Shown here: positions 1-8,701 of the stretch, piece after piece
Position numbering within the stretch: position 1 is the stretch's first letter
Layout of the letters: each line of letters opens with the position of its first letter
From: Phosphitispora fastidiosa
GTDB taxonomy: Bacteria; Bacillota; Thermincolia; Thermincolales; UBA2595
Length of the DNA: 64,000 bases
Direction: 5' to 3'
Assembly (NCBI RefSeq): GCF_019008365.1
Contig: NZ_JAHHUL010000011.1
Location: forward strand, 1 to 64,000
Notes under the pieces: generated by a model
What the model saw: the letters and a program-made list of their open reading frames with translations, nothing else
Database searches by the model: none
Told to the model about the DNA's origin: nothing
Translations under genes and position numbers: made by a program

Positions 1-13
1 TTATTTTGGACAA

Positions 14-21
14 CCTCCTTT
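14..21 (-). promoter_or_regulatory. Leftward Shine-Dalgarno for a gene starting off-window
   Basis: The minus strand reads AAAGGAGG here, a near-perfect ribosome binding site with the bases between it and the window edge long enough for a normal spacer. No start codon with proper spacing is visible inside the window, so the gene would begin just left of base 1 and run away from the window, divergent from the TPR gene. Only the site is seen; the gene is inferred. Confidence 0.4.
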
Positions 22-49
22 AAATGGGTTTATTACCGATGATTTTACC

Positions 50-78
50 TTTAAATGCGGGGTTTGCTATGTTATAAT
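50..78 (+). promoter_or_regulatory. SigA-type promoter for the TPR protein gene
   Basis: A perfect -10 TATAAT lies at 73-78 and a 4/6 -35 TTTAAA at 50-55, with a 17-bp spacer. The site is about 40 bp upstream of the start codon and there is a strong AAGGAGGA site at 103-110 between. The match is by eye. Confidence 0.6.
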
Positions 79-118
79 TATATCCTGGAAAACAACCTTA
101 TGAAGGAGGAAGATAAAA

Positions 119-727
119 GTGGCGTTCATGAATGCTAGAAAGCGAAACAAGAGAATAATTATCATATTTGTAGTGTTAATTTCTGTAGGGCTTTTGGGGA
201 CTACCATTCCAATGGGCTTTTCCTATATTGGAGACTATCTGGGGAACAGCAATCAGGGGACTACAGGTTTATCCGGGTCGACTGAAGATAGGGCGGTTCA
301 GGATTATATTGAGGGTGTGAAGCTGATGGAGCAGCAAAAGCCTGATGCTGCCGGTGAGAAGTTTGCATCTGCTATCAAAGGCTTTGAACAGGTATTAGAA
401 TCTGACCCCGGGAATTTACCGGTTTTGGGTGACCTGGCCACGACATATTTTTATTCGGGAAATGTAGACAAGGCTGTTTACTATGCAGAAAAGGCGCTGG
501 AGATTGAACCCAAATACACGACGGTAAGGCTAAATTATGCCAGATACCTGTTTTATGGCAAAAACGATGTTGATAACGCTATAAAACAGTTGGAGCAGAT
601 TGAGGAAAGCGACAGTTATTATCAGGATGTACTGCGGTTGAAGCAGGAGATAGAAAGCGCCAATTCACAACCTCCATTACCCCAAGGCAATCAACCACAA
701 CTGGAAATTCCGGAAGGGAAGAAATAA
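119..727 (+). CDS. Membrane-anchored TPR-repeat protein
   Basis: This 202-residue protein has a basic N-terminus followed by one hydrophobic segment (about residues 12-36) that should act as an uncleaved anchor or signal. After it come two to three tetratricopeptide-like repeats (about residues 55-165), recognisable by spacing such as GDLATTYFYSGNVDKAVYYA and the following AEKALEIEPKY. The tail is rich in proline and glutamine. TPR domains bind other proteins, so a scaffolding role on the outer face of the membrane is likely but the partner is unknown. The GTG start at 119 is 8 bp after AAGGAGGA; an in-frame ATG three codons later is possible. It is monocistronic, with its own promoter and terminator. 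Confidence 0.75.
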   Translation: MAFMNARKRNKRIIIIFVVLISVGLLGTTIPMGFSYIGDYLGNSNQGTTGLSGSTEDRAVQDYIEGVKLMEQQKPDAAGEKFASAIKGFEQVLESDPGNLPVLGDLATTYFYSGNVDKAVYYAEKALEIEPKYTTVRLNYARYLFYGKNDVDNAIKQLEQIEESDSYYQDVLRLKQEIESANSQPPLPQGNQPQLEIPEGKK

Positions 728-740
728 ATATCAGGCATAA

Positions 741-768
741 AAGGGTGCGAATCGATCGCACCCTTTTT
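741..768 (+). terminator. Rho-independent terminator after TPR gene
   Basis: A perfect stem GGGTGCGA (743-750) / TCGCACCC (756-763), extendable by AA/TT, with a 5-nt loop, is followed by five T residues. It sits 14 bp after the TPR gene stop. Confidence 0.9.
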
Positions 769-853
769 ATGTAGAAAGCATTTCTAGTTATTTCCGGTGG
801 GTTTATTTGATGCACATCTGTATAATGGAAACAGAGATACATTTAAGATGTTT

Positions 854-893
854 GAGATAAAGAGATAAAGAGATAGAGAGATAGAGAGATAAA
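854..893 (+). repeat. Five tandem copies of an 8-bp unit GAGATARA
   Basis: Five consecutive octamers (GAGATAAA, GAGATAAA, GAGATAGA, GAGATAGA, GAGATAAA) occupy 854-893, followed by a partial GATAAGA. They lie in the leader 23-78 bp upstream of the metallopeptidase gene. The array is purine-only apart from the T, so one strand is almost pure A/G. Such arrays can change copy number by slippage; an effect on the downstream gene is inference. Confidence 0.85.
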
Positions 894-930
894 GATAAGA
901 TGGAACAAGATCTTAGCGGAGGGATGAGTC

Positions 931-1815
931 ATGGATAATTTTGCGCTGCCTACCATGAGCTCTGGCCTGGTACTGCAAAAATCGGGGAGAATACTGTTTG
1001 CTGCGGCCATGTTGTTTGTGATCTTTTCTATTATTCAGCCTGGTGTGGCAAAATCACAGATTTACAAAGGCTTTAGGGAGCTATCTAAACACAGGATGAT
1101 GTGGCAGACCCGGGGTTGGAGTGAGGTGCACAGTTCAAATTTTGTAGTCCGTTATACTGCACAGGATAGCAGTATAGCCGAAATGGTTCTTGAATCTGCT
1201 GAACAGAGCTATGAACCTGTTACCCGAAATTTTGCCGGTTCATACCGGGGAAAGATACTGGTAGTTGTATATCCTACCAAGGATTCACTGGGACGGAGCT
1301 TTGGTTGGGCTGCCGATGAAAGCGCTATGGGGGTTTACTGGGCAGGGGTGATTAGGGTGCTTTCACCCAGCGCCTGGATTGAAGAGGATGACCCGGAGGT
1401 AGTTAAAGAGGTGTTTAATAATGATGGCCCGCTGGCTCATGAATTTACCCATCTGCTGGTAGACTACGAGACAGGCGGGAATTATACGCGATGGTTTACC
1501 GAGGGGATTGCTCAGTATATTGAGGCAAAGGTTACCGGATACCGAATGGATTACCGGAGTATCCGTGATTATGACGCAATATATCCCCTGTCCCGTATGG
1601 ACAGAGATTTTGATAGTCTGAATGACCAGAATATGGCTTATTTGCAGTCATTCCAGATAGTGAATTATCTGGTAGAACTCTATGGCGAAGACAGTTTGCG
1701 GGATATCCTGGAACAGTTGGGCCGTGGACGGTCGATGGAAGCCAGTTTTAAGGATGTTCTGGGAATATCTTTGGAACAATTTGAACAGGATTTTGGTGAG
1801 TGGGTGATTGGGTAA
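931..1815 (+). CDS. Secreted or membrane-anchored gluzincin-type metallopeptidase (peptidase MA-like)
   Basis: The 294-residue product has a hydrophobic N-terminal segment (about residues 19-40) consistent with a signal or anchor. The remainder is extracytoplasmic. A zinc-peptidase HExxH motif is visible as HEFTHLL near residues 170-176, with a downstream glutamate-containing segment WFTEGIAQYIEAK that fits the third zinc ligand of gluzincins (peptidase MA-like families, M1/M61-like fold). It therefore probably hydrolyses peptides at the cell surface; the substrate is unknown. The ATG at 931 is preceded by GCGGAGGG at 916-923. It has no obvious operon partner. The residue pattern is complete, so activity is expected. 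Confidence 0.75.
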   Translation: MDNFALPTMSSGLVLQKSGRILFAAAMLFVIFSIIQPGVAKSQIYKGFRELSKHRMMWQTRGWSEVHSSNFVVRYTAQDSSIAEMVLESAEQSYEPVTRNFAGSYRGKILVVVYPTKDSLGRSFGWAADESAMGVYWAGVIRVLSPSAWIEEDDPEVVKEVFNNDGPLAHEFTHLLVDYETGGNYTRWFTEGIAQYIEAKVTGYRMDYRSIRDYDAIYPLSRMDRDFDSLNDQNMAYLQSFQIVNYLVELYGEDSLRDILEQLGRGRSMEASFKDVLGISLEQFEQDFGEWVIG

Positions 1816-1887
1816 TTTAATAATAGATCCTGCTTATTTTTTCATAGGTTTGGGAAAAATAAAAAAAACCTTGAAGGAGGCAGGAAT

Positions 1888-2331
1888 TTGATAAGTGATG
1901 ATACTTCAATCCAAAGAAATGTTGAAAATGTTCTTAAAAACAACCGGCTGTTGCGGAATGCGGATATAAAGATTGAAACCAGGAATGGTGAAGTTACACT
2001 GTTTGGTTTTGTTGACGTTTTAGCGGAAAAGTGGGCTGCCGGAGCTGCTGTTGCCCAGGTTCCGGGAGTAACATCTGTTGATAACAGCCTTACCGTGGCA
2101 GTAGATGGGCCCATTGATGACAGCGATGTCGGAGAAGGGGTCAGGGAGAAATTCTGTGCTGCAGACAGAAACTACCTTCATGAGCTGACTGCAGAGGTTA
2201 ATGATGGTGTTGTATGTATTCGGGGTCAGGCAGAGAGCCTGGCAGTAAAAGAGGCAGCAGTAATGGCTGCCGCAGGAGTCCCGGGAGTTAAGGATGTTGT
2301 GTCAATTTTGCACATTGGCGTGCCGGAATAA
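1888..2331 (+). CDS. Protein with two BON domains
   Basis: The 147-residue protein contains two copies of the BON fold (about residues 8-72 and 77-147), each with the typical glycine-valine pattern: NGEVTLFGFVDVLAEKWAA in the first and NDGVVCIRGQAESLAVKEAA in the second. BON domains bind phospholipid or peptidoglycan-associated partners in OsmY- and Kbp-type proteins. No signal peptide is visible, so it is predicted to be cytoplasmic or peripheral, which is also seen for potassium-binding Kbp. Translation starts at TTG, chosen because GAAGGAGG ends 7 bp upstream at 1880. It lies alone between two short spacers with a terminator after it. Confidence 0.75.
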   Translation: MISDDTSIQRNVENVLKNNRLLRNADIKIETRNGEVTLFGFVDVLAEKWAAGAAVAQVPGVTSVDNSLTVAVDGPIDDSDVGEGVREKFCAADRNYLHELTAEVNDGVVCIRGQAESLAVKEAAVMAAAGVPGVKDVVSILHIGVPE

Positions 2332-2350
2332 GAATAAATATGTCGGGTAG

Positions 2351-2386
2351 AGGGCAGGTGTTAAAACATCTGCCCTGAAATATTTT
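2351..2386 (+). terminator. Terminator hairpin after BON gene
   Basis: Arms AGGGCAGGTGTT (2351-2362) and AACATCTGCCCT (2365-2376) pair with one G-T wobble around a 2-nt centre. The following run is GAAATATTTT, a weak T tract, so termination may be partial. Confidence 0.65.
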
Positions 2387-2495
2387 CACCTTTACAGTCT
2401 ATGCAGGAATAATGCACTTGAGATAGAATATACAATAAATGCAGGTTTATGACCGAAATAATTGATTTGTGGTATATGCCATGGGAGGTTAAAGG

Positions 2496-3746
2496 GTGCA
2501 AAAATTGTACATAAAAGGCGGCAAAACACTAGAAGGGAAAGTAAGAATCGGTGGAGCCAAAAATGCTGCGTTGACCATAGTTTGTGCTTCATTACTGGCA
2601 GGAGACACTGTTTGCCTGGAGAACATGCCTGACATAACAGACGTTAATGTCTTGCTTGATATTATAACAAATTTAGGGGTAAATGTAGTGAGAAAGGGAC
2701 CGGATGTTGTCGAAATTACGACACCTGACCGTATATCAACTAAAACCCCTTATCGTGAGGTTAAAAAGTTAAGGGCATCTAATCTACTTCTGGGACCATT
2801 GCTGGCACGGTTCTGCAATGCGGAAATTGCCCTTCCGGGAGGCTGTAATATAGGGAGCAGGCCAATGGACCTGCACATCAAGGGTTTCGAGGCTCTGGGG
2901 GCAAATATAAGCCTTGAGCACGGTTTCATTAAGGGCCGCTGCAGCCGACTGTCGGGGTCTAAAATATATCTTGATTTTCCGAGTGTTGGCGCTACCGAAA
3001 ACATCATGATGGCAGCCGCTTTGTCTAAAGGACAGACGGTATTGGAAAATGTCGCTAAAGAGCCGGAGATAGTGGACCTGGCTAACTTTTTAAATAGTCT
3101 TGGGGCTAAAATCAGGGGCGCCGGGACCGATGTGATTAAGATTGATGGGGTCGACCAGTTAGGGGGAGGCCGCTATTCGGTTATTCCTGACCGTATTGAG
3201 GCAGGCACCTTTATGGTTGCTGCTGCGGCTACCCATGGCGACCTGACTATCGAAAATATTATTTCCACCCATGTGGAGCCCCTGATAGCAAAACTGCGTG
3301 AGGCAAATGTGGAGGTAATTGAAGACGATGAAACGATTCGGGTTATTGCCCGGGACGAACTCCGGCCTATTGACATTAAAACACTGCCATATCCCGGATT
3401 TCCTACTGACATGCAGTCACAGGTGATGGCTATGCTTACGGTTGTTAAAGGCACCAGTGTCATTGTGGAAAACGTCTTTGAAAACAGGCTTCAAGTAGCT
3501 GATGAGTTTAAGCGAATGGGCGCCAAGATAAAAGTTGAAGGCCGCACGGCGGTAATCCAGGGTGTCAAGCGGCTTCAGGGAGCTCAGGTGAAAGCGTCGG
3601 ATTTACGGGCGGGTGCAGCCCTAATACTGGCCGGCTTAATAGCAGACGGGGATACCGAAATCTGTAACACGTGTTATATTGACAGGGGATATGAAAAAAT
3701 TGAGCAAAAACTAATTTCACTGGGTGCAAGTATCAGCAGGATTTGA
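2496..3746 (+). CDS. murA: UDP-N-acetylglucosamine 1-carboxyvinyltransferase
   Basis: MurA transfers enolpyruvate from PEP to UDP-GlcNAc, the first committed step of peptidoglycan synthesis in the cytoplasm. The 416-residue length is normal for the family. The sequence carries the N-terminal KNAAL motif (substrate lysine and asparagine), the RASNLLLGPLLARF stretch, and the catalytic loop GGCNIGSRPMDLH with the fosfomycin-target cysteine. The C-terminal DLRAGAALILAGL motif is also present. Start is GTG at 2496, preceded by GGGAGGTT at 2480-2487. Firmicutes often have two MurA paralogues; whether this is MurAA or MurAB cannot be told from this window. Confidence 0.95.
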   Translation: MQKLYIKGGKTLEGKVRIGGAKNAALTIVCASLLAGDTVCLENMPDITDVNVLLDIITNLGVNVVRKGPDVVEITTPDRISTKTPYREVKKLRASNLLLGPLLARFCNAEIALPGGCNIGSRPMDLHIKGFEALGANISLEHGFIKGRCSRLSGSKIYLDFPSVGATENIMMAAALSKGQTVLENVAKEPEIVDLANFLNSLGAKIRGAGTDVIKIDGVDQLGGGRYSVIPDRIEAGTFMVAAAATHGDLTIENIISTHVEPLIAKLREANVEVIEDDETIRVIARDELRPIDIKTLPYPGFPTDMQSQVMAMLTVVKGTSVIVENVFENRLQVADEFKRMGAKIKVEGRTAVIQGVKRLQGAQVKASDLRAGAALILAGLIADGDTEICNTCYIDRGYEKIEQKLISLGASISRI

Positions 3747-3860
3747 TCAGGTCAAATGCAGTGGTTGATTTTTACCAAAATTTTATAGTTTTTTAGCAGG
3801 AAAACAGGTAAGGTAAGACGAAGTATAAAAACAGCTAAATTTGTCTAAGGATGTGTTATT

Positions 3861-5141
3861 ATGTCAAAGAGGCAAGTATTTAAGATAAAGCCCCTGGTTC
3901 AGCTTGGCATAATATTTATCAGCATCACAGGCGGAGGCACACTTATCTGGACTGCATTTTTACTTTACTACTTCCGGGCTACACCTGATGAAATCAAGTC
4001 TTTATTTATGTGGGTGGGACCAATCGGAATCGTATTTGGTTTAGTGCTGTTACTGTTGGTTAACCGGCTGCTTGTAAAAATATTTGAGATTTTCCTGGAT
4101 GTTATCAGCAAGGTTGCTGATAAGGACCTGACTCAGAAAATAGATTTTCCAACCAATGATGTGTTTGGGCGGATGGCTAAAGCCTTTAACAAAATGGTTG
4201 AGGATATCAGGCAGACTATCAGACAGAACAAGGAGACCGCACATCTTGTGGCATCTGAGGCCAATGAGGTTTCCATAGCCATCGACCAGGCAACAGCTTC
4301 GGTCCAGCAGATATCTGCGGCAATTCAGCAAATAGTGGGAGGTACCCAGGGACAGGCTTATCAGTTAAACGAAACCCTTCAGATTACGCGAGAACTGTCT
4401 GCCGCAGTACAACAGATAGCCGCTAATTCCCAGGCAGCACACACTGCTTCCCTAAATGCCTCGGAACTTGCCGTCAAAGGGGCCGGAGAAGTTGAAAAGG
4501 CCGTTGTGATGATGAATACCATTTCAGATACTGTAGCCGATTCTGTACAGGTGGTTAAAACCCTCAATGAACGGTCAGAGCAAATTGATGATATTGTTAA
4601 TGTGATTACCTCCTTTGCAGATCAGACTAATCTCCTTGCTTTAAATGCGGCTATAGAGGCTGCCAGGGCCGGTGAACACGGTCGCGGGTTTGCTGTGGTT
4701 GCTGATGAAGTCAGGAAGCTGGCTGAGGGTTCGGCAAAGGCGGCACAGCAGATTGGCGAATTGATTAAGGAAATTCAGGAGGAGACTTCCACTGCTGTGA
4801 ATGCAATGGTTGTTGGCAGTAACGAGGTAGAAGAAGGTGTTGTTGTCGCATCACAGGCACAGACAGCATTAAGTGAAATAGTTGATACCGTTAATAAGAC
4901 CGTACGGATGGTGCAGGAAATTTCCACTGCTGCCCAGCAGCAGTCCAAAGGAATTACACAGGTGGTCCAGTCCATTGATAAGGTCAGCAATATTGCCCAT
5001 CAGGTATCTGTGGCTACTCAGCAGGTTTCGGCATCAACTCAGCAGCAAACCAATACCAATGAGCAGGTTAATGCAAATGCTTCCAGAATGGCTCAGTTTG
5101 CTGCAGAGCTTAAGGAGCGGATAGGTAAGTTCAGAGTTTAA
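3861..5141 (+). CDS. Methyl-accepting chemotaxis protein with minimal sensor region
   Basis: The 426-residue protein begins with two close hydrophobic segments (about residues 12-35 and 45-70), leaving almost no extracytoplasmic ligand domain. A HAMP linker follows (about residues 72-125), then a long MCP signalling coiled coil. The conserved hairpin tip is clear: [20 protein letters not shown] followed by [20 protein letters not shown]. Glutamine/glutamate-rich methylation helices flank it. It should signal to CheA/CheW; with such a small outer region it may sense a membrane or cytoplasmic cue. No che genes lie nearby. Start ATG at 3861; the Shine-Dalgarno AAGGATG is modest. It ends at a strong terminator. 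Confidence 0.9.
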   Translation: MSKRQVFKIKPLVQLGIIFISITGGGTLIWTAFLLYYFRATPDEIKSLFMWVGPIGIVFGLVLLLLVNRLLVKIFEIFLDVISKVADKDLTQKIDFPTNDVFGRMAKAFNKMVEDIRQTIRQNKETAHLVASEANEVSIAIDQATASVQQISAAIQQIVGGTQGQAYQLNETLQITRELSAAVQQIAANSQAAHTASLNASELAVKGAGEVEKAVVMMNTISDTVADSVQVVKTLNERSEQIDDIVNVITSFADQTNLLALNAAIEAARAGEHGRGFAVVADEVRKLAEGSAKAAQQIGELIKEIQEETSTAVNAMVVGSNEVEEGVVVASQAQTALSEIVDTVNKTVRMVQEISTAAQQQSKGITQVVQSIDKVSNIAHQVSVATQQVSASTQQQTNTNEQVNANASRMAQFAAELKERIGKFRV

Positions 5142-5160
5142 ATCATTCTGACATACTAAA

Positions 5161-5187
5161 GCCATGGGTTAGGTCCATGGCTTTTTT
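5161..5187 (+). terminator. Rho-independent terminator after chemotaxis receptor
   Basis: Perfect stem GCCATGG (5161-5167) / CCATGGC (5175-5181), 7-nt loop, six T residues at 5182-5187. Confidence 0.9.
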
Positions 5188-5280
5188 GTTGCGGTAGTTT
5201 GTTATAGCTGATATTATTAATAATGGTTGATGCGTCAGACAGTAAGAGTAATTTCGGTAAAAGCAATAGAAGGTGTTATT

Positions 5281-5910
5281 ATGGGCTATACATCGGAAAC
5301 AACGGTAATGTTTCCGGGAAAGACATTTAAAATTAATGTGGTTGAAGATGTCGACTACCTCCTTGATTTGGTGGAAACAGATGATGATGTTCCTTTCTGG
5401 GCAGTGCTGTGGCCTGCTGCCCTTGGGATGGCGGAGTATTTTTGGCAAAATACCGCTTTTGGCGGAAAACGTATTCTGGAACTTGGCGCCGGACTCGGTC
5501 TGGTGGGTATAGTCGCCGCAGCTAAAGGAGCTGAAGTGGTACAGACGGATTTTATTTCTGAGGCATTGCAGCTAGCAGAGCAAAATGCCCGGATTAACGG
5601 TATAAGTAAAATCCAACGAGTTCTGGCAGACTGGAGAGAATTCCCGCTGGATGAGCGTTTTGACCTGATTATTGGTTCGGATATTCTTTATGAACCGACC
5701 CTGCATCCTTTTCTTAAGGAAATATTTCAAAACAATCTCAAGCCTGGCGGGACAGTGGTTCTTGCTGATCCGGGCAGGGATGATGCCAAAAGTTTTATCA
5801 GCATGCTTCAAAACGAAGGGTATCAGACTAATACAGTTACCAAAGAGGTATTTGAGACTGGGCGCAGGATTTGTGTATCTATTTATTTTTTGAACAAAAG
5901 CGGAGGTTAA
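5281..5910 (+). CDS. Class I SAM-dependent methyltransferase (METTL21/Nnt1-like)
   Basis: The 209-residue protein has an N-terminal segment containing PFWAVLWPAALGMAEYFW, typical of the METTL21-type lysine/protein methyltransferase group. It is followed by SAM-binding motif I, RILELGAGLGLVGI, and post-I VVQTDF. The motif DLIIGSDILYEP corresponds to motif IV. It should methylate a protein or small molecule with SAM; the substrate is unknown. I start it at ATG 5281 because AGAAGGTG lies 5 bp upstream, whereas the longer frame beginning with TTG 5227 has no ribosome site. It is 3 bp before walJ, so the two are probably co-transcribed. Confidence 0.75.
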   Translation: MGYTSETTVMFPGKTFKINVVEDVDYLLDLVETDDDVPFWAVLWPAALGMAEYFWQNTAFGGKRILELGAGLGLVGIVAAAKGAEVVQTDFISEALQLAEQNARINGISKIQRVLADWREFPLDERFDLIIGSDILYEPTLHPFLKEIFQNNLKPGGTVVLADPGRDDAKSFISMLQNEGYQTNTVTKEVFETGRRICVSIYFLNKSGG

Positions 5911-5913
5911 TTT

Positions 5914-6705
5914 ATGCGGGTTTGTACTTTAGCCAGCGGAAGTTCCGGAAACTGTACATATATTGAGGGGAATGGGGCTTCAGTGCTGGTAGATGCCGGA
6001 CTAAGCGGGAAAGCAATAAAACAGGGCCTGGAGACTATTGGTGTCGATCCTCTGGACCTGGATGGGATCATGGTTACCCATGAACACCTGGATCATATTA
6101 AGGGTGCAGGTATTCTTTCCCGAAGGTATGATCTAAAGATTTATGCAACAGCAATGACCTGGGAACAAATGCTGCCCACTGTAGGGAATATTGAGGACTG
6201 CAATAGGGGGGTTCTGCGCAGGGAGGACTATCTGGAAATTGAGGATCTTAAGATTGAATGTTTCGAGACATCACATGATGCTGCCGAATCAATTGGATTT
6301 TGTTTCGCCAGCGGGAGGGTGAAAGTCGGAATAACCACTGATACCGGATTATTAACCAGACAGGCGCGAAAACACGTGGATGGCTCCGATTTGTTGATAT
6401 TTGAAGCCAATCATGACCTTGATATGCTTAAAAGCGGCAGATATCCCTGGAGTGTGAAGCAGAGGATTTTAAGTGACAGGGGTCATATGTCCAATATAGC
6501 GGCAGGGCACTGTTTAGCTTCTCTTATCAGCGGGAAGACTAATAAAGTAATTTTAGCTCATCTCAGCAGGGATAATAATACTCCTGAGCTGGCTTTTAAA
6601 ACAGTTGCCGATGTATTGCAGGAATCCGGTTTAACGCCAGGGCAGGATCTCGTTATGGAGGTGGCTCCGAGGTTTGGACCGGGAACAATCTGGGATATGG
6701 TGTGA
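5914..6705 (+). CDS. walJ: MBL-fold hydrolase of the WalJ/YycJ family
   Basis: The 263-residue metallo-beta-lactamase-fold protein carries the dinuclear zinc motif THEHLDHIKG (HxHxDH), the N-terminal LASGSSGNCTYIE signature typical of YycJ, and later metal ligands in ETSHDA, TTDTGLL and LAHLSRDNN. YycJ/WalJ has been linked to cell-wall regulation and to DNA exonuclease activity in Firmicutes. In Bacillus and relatives it lies beside an HtrA protease gene and rlmH, as here, which supports the name. Start ATG 5914 with GCGGAGG upstream; its stop overlaps the ribosome site of htrA. The two-component walRK genes are not in this window. Confidence 0.85.
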   Translation: MRVCTLASGSSGNCTYIEGNGASVLVDAGLSGKAIKQGLETIGVDPLDLDGIMVTHEHLDHIKGAGILSRRYDLKIYATAMTWEQMLPTVGNIEDCNRGVLRREDYLEIEDLKIECFETSHDAAESIGFCFASGRVKVGITTDTGLLTRQARKHVDGSDLLIFEANHDLDMLKSGRYPWSVKQRILSDRGHMSNIAAGHCLASLISGKTNKVILAHLSRDNNTPELAFKTVADVLQESGLTPGQDLVMEVAPRFGPGTIWDMV

Positions 6706-6719
6706 AGGAGAGGTTACCT

Positions 6720-7841
6720 ATGTATCATGATGACCATGATTTTTATATGGGACATCGCCGCCCCAGTCTGATATCATATGTAGCTGCTGCATTAATTGGG
6801 GCAGTAATCGGAGGCATGATTGTTGCTTTTGTGACAGCAGGTCTTTTCGATAACCCCACAAAAATGAACACTCAGGATAAAAAGAGTCCTGCTCCGGTGC
6901 AGACACCGGGAGAGTCACCGGTGGTCAGAATTGCAGAAGAAGTTGGCCCAACTGTCGTGGGAATAAGCAACCGTGTTGACGTTTCTTCCTTTTTTAATAA
7001 TCAACAGGTAGAACGGGGAACCGGTTCGGGAGTCATATTTAATGAGGCAGGCTATATAGTAACCAATTATCATGTGATTCAGGATTCAGACCAATTGATT
7101 GTCACCCTTCCAACCGGCAAGCAGGTATCAGGCAAGCTTGTTGGCGCAGACAGGAGGACTGACCTGGCTGTTATTAAGATTAATGAGAAAGGCTTGGAAA
7201 CCGCGGCATTTGGAGATTCGGATAAGATAAAGGTCGGGGAACTTGCTGTGGCTATCGGAAATCCGCTTGGAGAGGAACTGGCCAGCACTGTAACAACAGG
7301 TGTCATCAGCGCCCTGAACAGGACTGTTGATGTTAATGAACAACGATTCCAGCTTATACAGACAGATGCTGCGATAAATCCCGGAAATAGTGGAGGGGCT
7401 CTGGTTAACTCCAGAGGTGAAGTTGTGGGAATCAATAGTGTGAAAATTGTTGATGTTAATGTCGAAGGCCTTAATTTTGCCATACCAAGTAATACGGTAA
7501 AGCCTATAGTTGAGTCAATAATTAAAAATGGCAGGGTCATCCGCCCTTGGATTGGGATAATCGGGGGGGACGTAAACCCTGCGATCAAAGAACGTTTTGG
7601 GCTTGCCGTTGATAAAGGAGTGTTTGTCAGCGAGCTGCCCCCGGCGGGACCTGCCGCTAAAGCTGGTCTTAAAAGCGGGGATGTCATCATCTCCTTTAAT
7701 GGGCAGGACACCAAGGACTTTGGCGATTTGCGCACATATATTGACAAGCAGAGTATAGGAGAAGAGGTAGAGCTTGTCGTGATGCGTGGTGCAAATAAAA
7801 ATAGCATCAAAGTAAAGCTGGAACAAATGCCTGAGGAATAA
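6720..7841 (+). CDS. htrA: HtrA/DegP-family S1C serine protease, membrane anchored
   Basis: The 373-residue protein has a short cytoplasmic tail, one membrane segment (about residues 17-40), a trypsin-like protease domain and one C-terminal PDZ domain (about residues 275-370). The triad is visible: His in IVTNYHVI, Asp in RRTDLAVIKI and Ser in NPGNSGGALV. It degrades or refolds misfolded proteins at the outer membrane face. I choose ATG 6720 because AAGGAGAGGT lies 6706-6715; an upstream in-frame GTG at 6702 lacks a site. It forms an operon with walJ. The expected next gene in the Bacillus order, rlmH, is displaced by an inserted agr operon on the other strand. Confidence 0.92.
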   Translation: MYHDDHDFYMGHRRPSLISYVAAALIGAVIGGMIVAFVTAGLFDNPTKMNTQDKKSPAPVQTPGESPVVRIAEEVGPTVVGISNRVDVSSFFNNQQVERGTGSGVIFNEAGYIVTNYHVIQDSDQLIVTLPTGKQVSGKLVGADRRTDLAVIKINEKGLETAAFGDSDKIKVGELAVAIGNPLGEELASTVTTGVISALNRTVDVNEQRFQLIQTDAAINPGNSGGALVNSRGEVVGINSVKIVDVNVEGLNFAIPSNTVKPIVESIIKNGRVIRPWIGIIGGDVNPAIKERFGLAVDKGVFVSELPPAGPAAKAGLKSGDVIISFNGQDTKDFGDLRTYIDKQSIGEEVELVVMRGANKNSIKVKLEQMPEE

Positions 7842-7860
7842 GTTAAACCCCAGTGAAAGG

Positions 7861-8619
7861 TTATTCTGAGCCTACGTCCAGCATTTCGTACAGCATTTTG
7901 ACCTTTGATCTGCTCATCAGGGCATCATTGCTTGTGTTAAAAAATTTTACCAGGTATGAGTTATCTCCCCACGGCAAGATCTTCTCAACCATTTTCAGGT
8001 TAATTAAGTAACACTTATGAGACCTGAAGAAGTTCGTGGGATTTAACCTTTTTTCAATTTCATTTAGCGGCTCATGGGTTTCAAACTTACCCTTAACAGT
8101 ATGAATCACGGTTTTTTTTCGTTCCTTTTCCATGTAGAAAATCGAATCAGCGTCAATGAAGTGAAGCTCATAGCCACACTTCACATATAGCTTGTCAGTT
8201 GACTTAAAAACGTTGAAGAGTTTTTGCAGGTCCAGTTCCCGTTCTTTAATGAACCCACGGATTTTATCCAGAGTTTTTAAAACCCTGTCTTCATTATACG
8301 GTTTTAGAATATAGTCAAAAGAGGAAACTTCAAATGCCTCAACGGCAAAATCAGAATGACCGGTCACAAAAACAACCAACAGGTCTTCGTTATAATCTAA
8401 AAGAGTTTTTACTGCTGCCATGCCATTGACCTTGGGCATTTCTATATCAACAAAGACAACCTGAGGCATGTGTCTTTTGGTAAGATTAATCAGGTCCCGT
8501 CCGTCAGCGGCTTCGGCAACGACTTTAAAATCATCGTGTTTTTCCAGAATGTTTCTTAAGAATTTTCGGTTATTTGGCTGGTCTTCGGCAATTATAACTT
8601 TTATCAGCTTTTGGGACAT
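7861..8619 (-). CDS. agrA: LytTR-type response regulator, AgrA-like
   Basis: The 252-residue protein has a receiver domain (about residues 1-125) with acidic pocket IIAEDQ, phosphoacceptor Asp in VVFVDIEMP and the conserved Lys in SFDYILKPYNEDR. A LytTR DNA-binding domain (about residues 140-250) follows, recognisable from FYMEKERKKTVIHT and FFRSHKCYLINL. Such regulators bind pairs of short repeats spaced by about 21 bp. It is the last gene of the agr-like operon, after agrD. Start ATG 8619 is chosen because AAAGGGG lies upstream; a TTG seven codons earlier has no site. It should be phosphorylated by the adjacent kinase. Symbol is by role and context. Confidence 0.85.
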   Translation of the reverse strand: MSQKLIKVIIAEDQPNNRKFLRNILEKHDDFKVVAEAADGRDLINLTKRHMPQVVFVDIEMPKVNGMAAVKTLLDYNEDLLVVFVTGHSDFAVEAFEVSSFDYILKPYNEDRVLKTLDKIRGFIKERELDLQKLFNVFKSTDKLYVKCGYELHFIDADSIFYMEKERKKTVIHTVKGKFETHEPLNEIEKRLNPTNFFRSHKCYLINLKMVEKILPWGDNSYLVKFFNTSNDALMSRSKVKMLYEMLDVGSE

Positions 8620-8641
8620 ATTATGGAAATCCCCTTTCAAC

Positions 8642-8679
8642 TTAGTAAGAAGGGTAGGTTGTCCTACCCTTCTTACTAA
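8642..8679 (-). other. 17-bp perfect hairpin between agrD and the regulator gene
   Basis: Bases 8642-8658 and 8663-8679 are exact inverted complements with a 4-nt loop TTGT. Neither strand has a T tract after it, so it is not a standard terminator. It sits inside the operon, about 20 bp after the agrD stop and 23 bp before the regulator start. It may stabilise the upstream mRNA end or mark a processing site, giving more agrD than regulator; this is inference. Confidence 0.8.
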
Positions 8680-8701
8680 TGTTTGACTCTTCAGTTCTTT
8701 G

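Noticed and set aside
7079-7810. 243-residue minus-strand ORF opposite htrA
   Set aside because: It is an antisense shadow of a clear protease gene; composition is typical of reverse-frame reading with many Ser, Thr and Pro.
8642-8679. Rho-independent terminator inside the agr operon
   Set aside because: The stem is perfect but neither strand has a T tract after it, so it is listed as a hairpin of other function.
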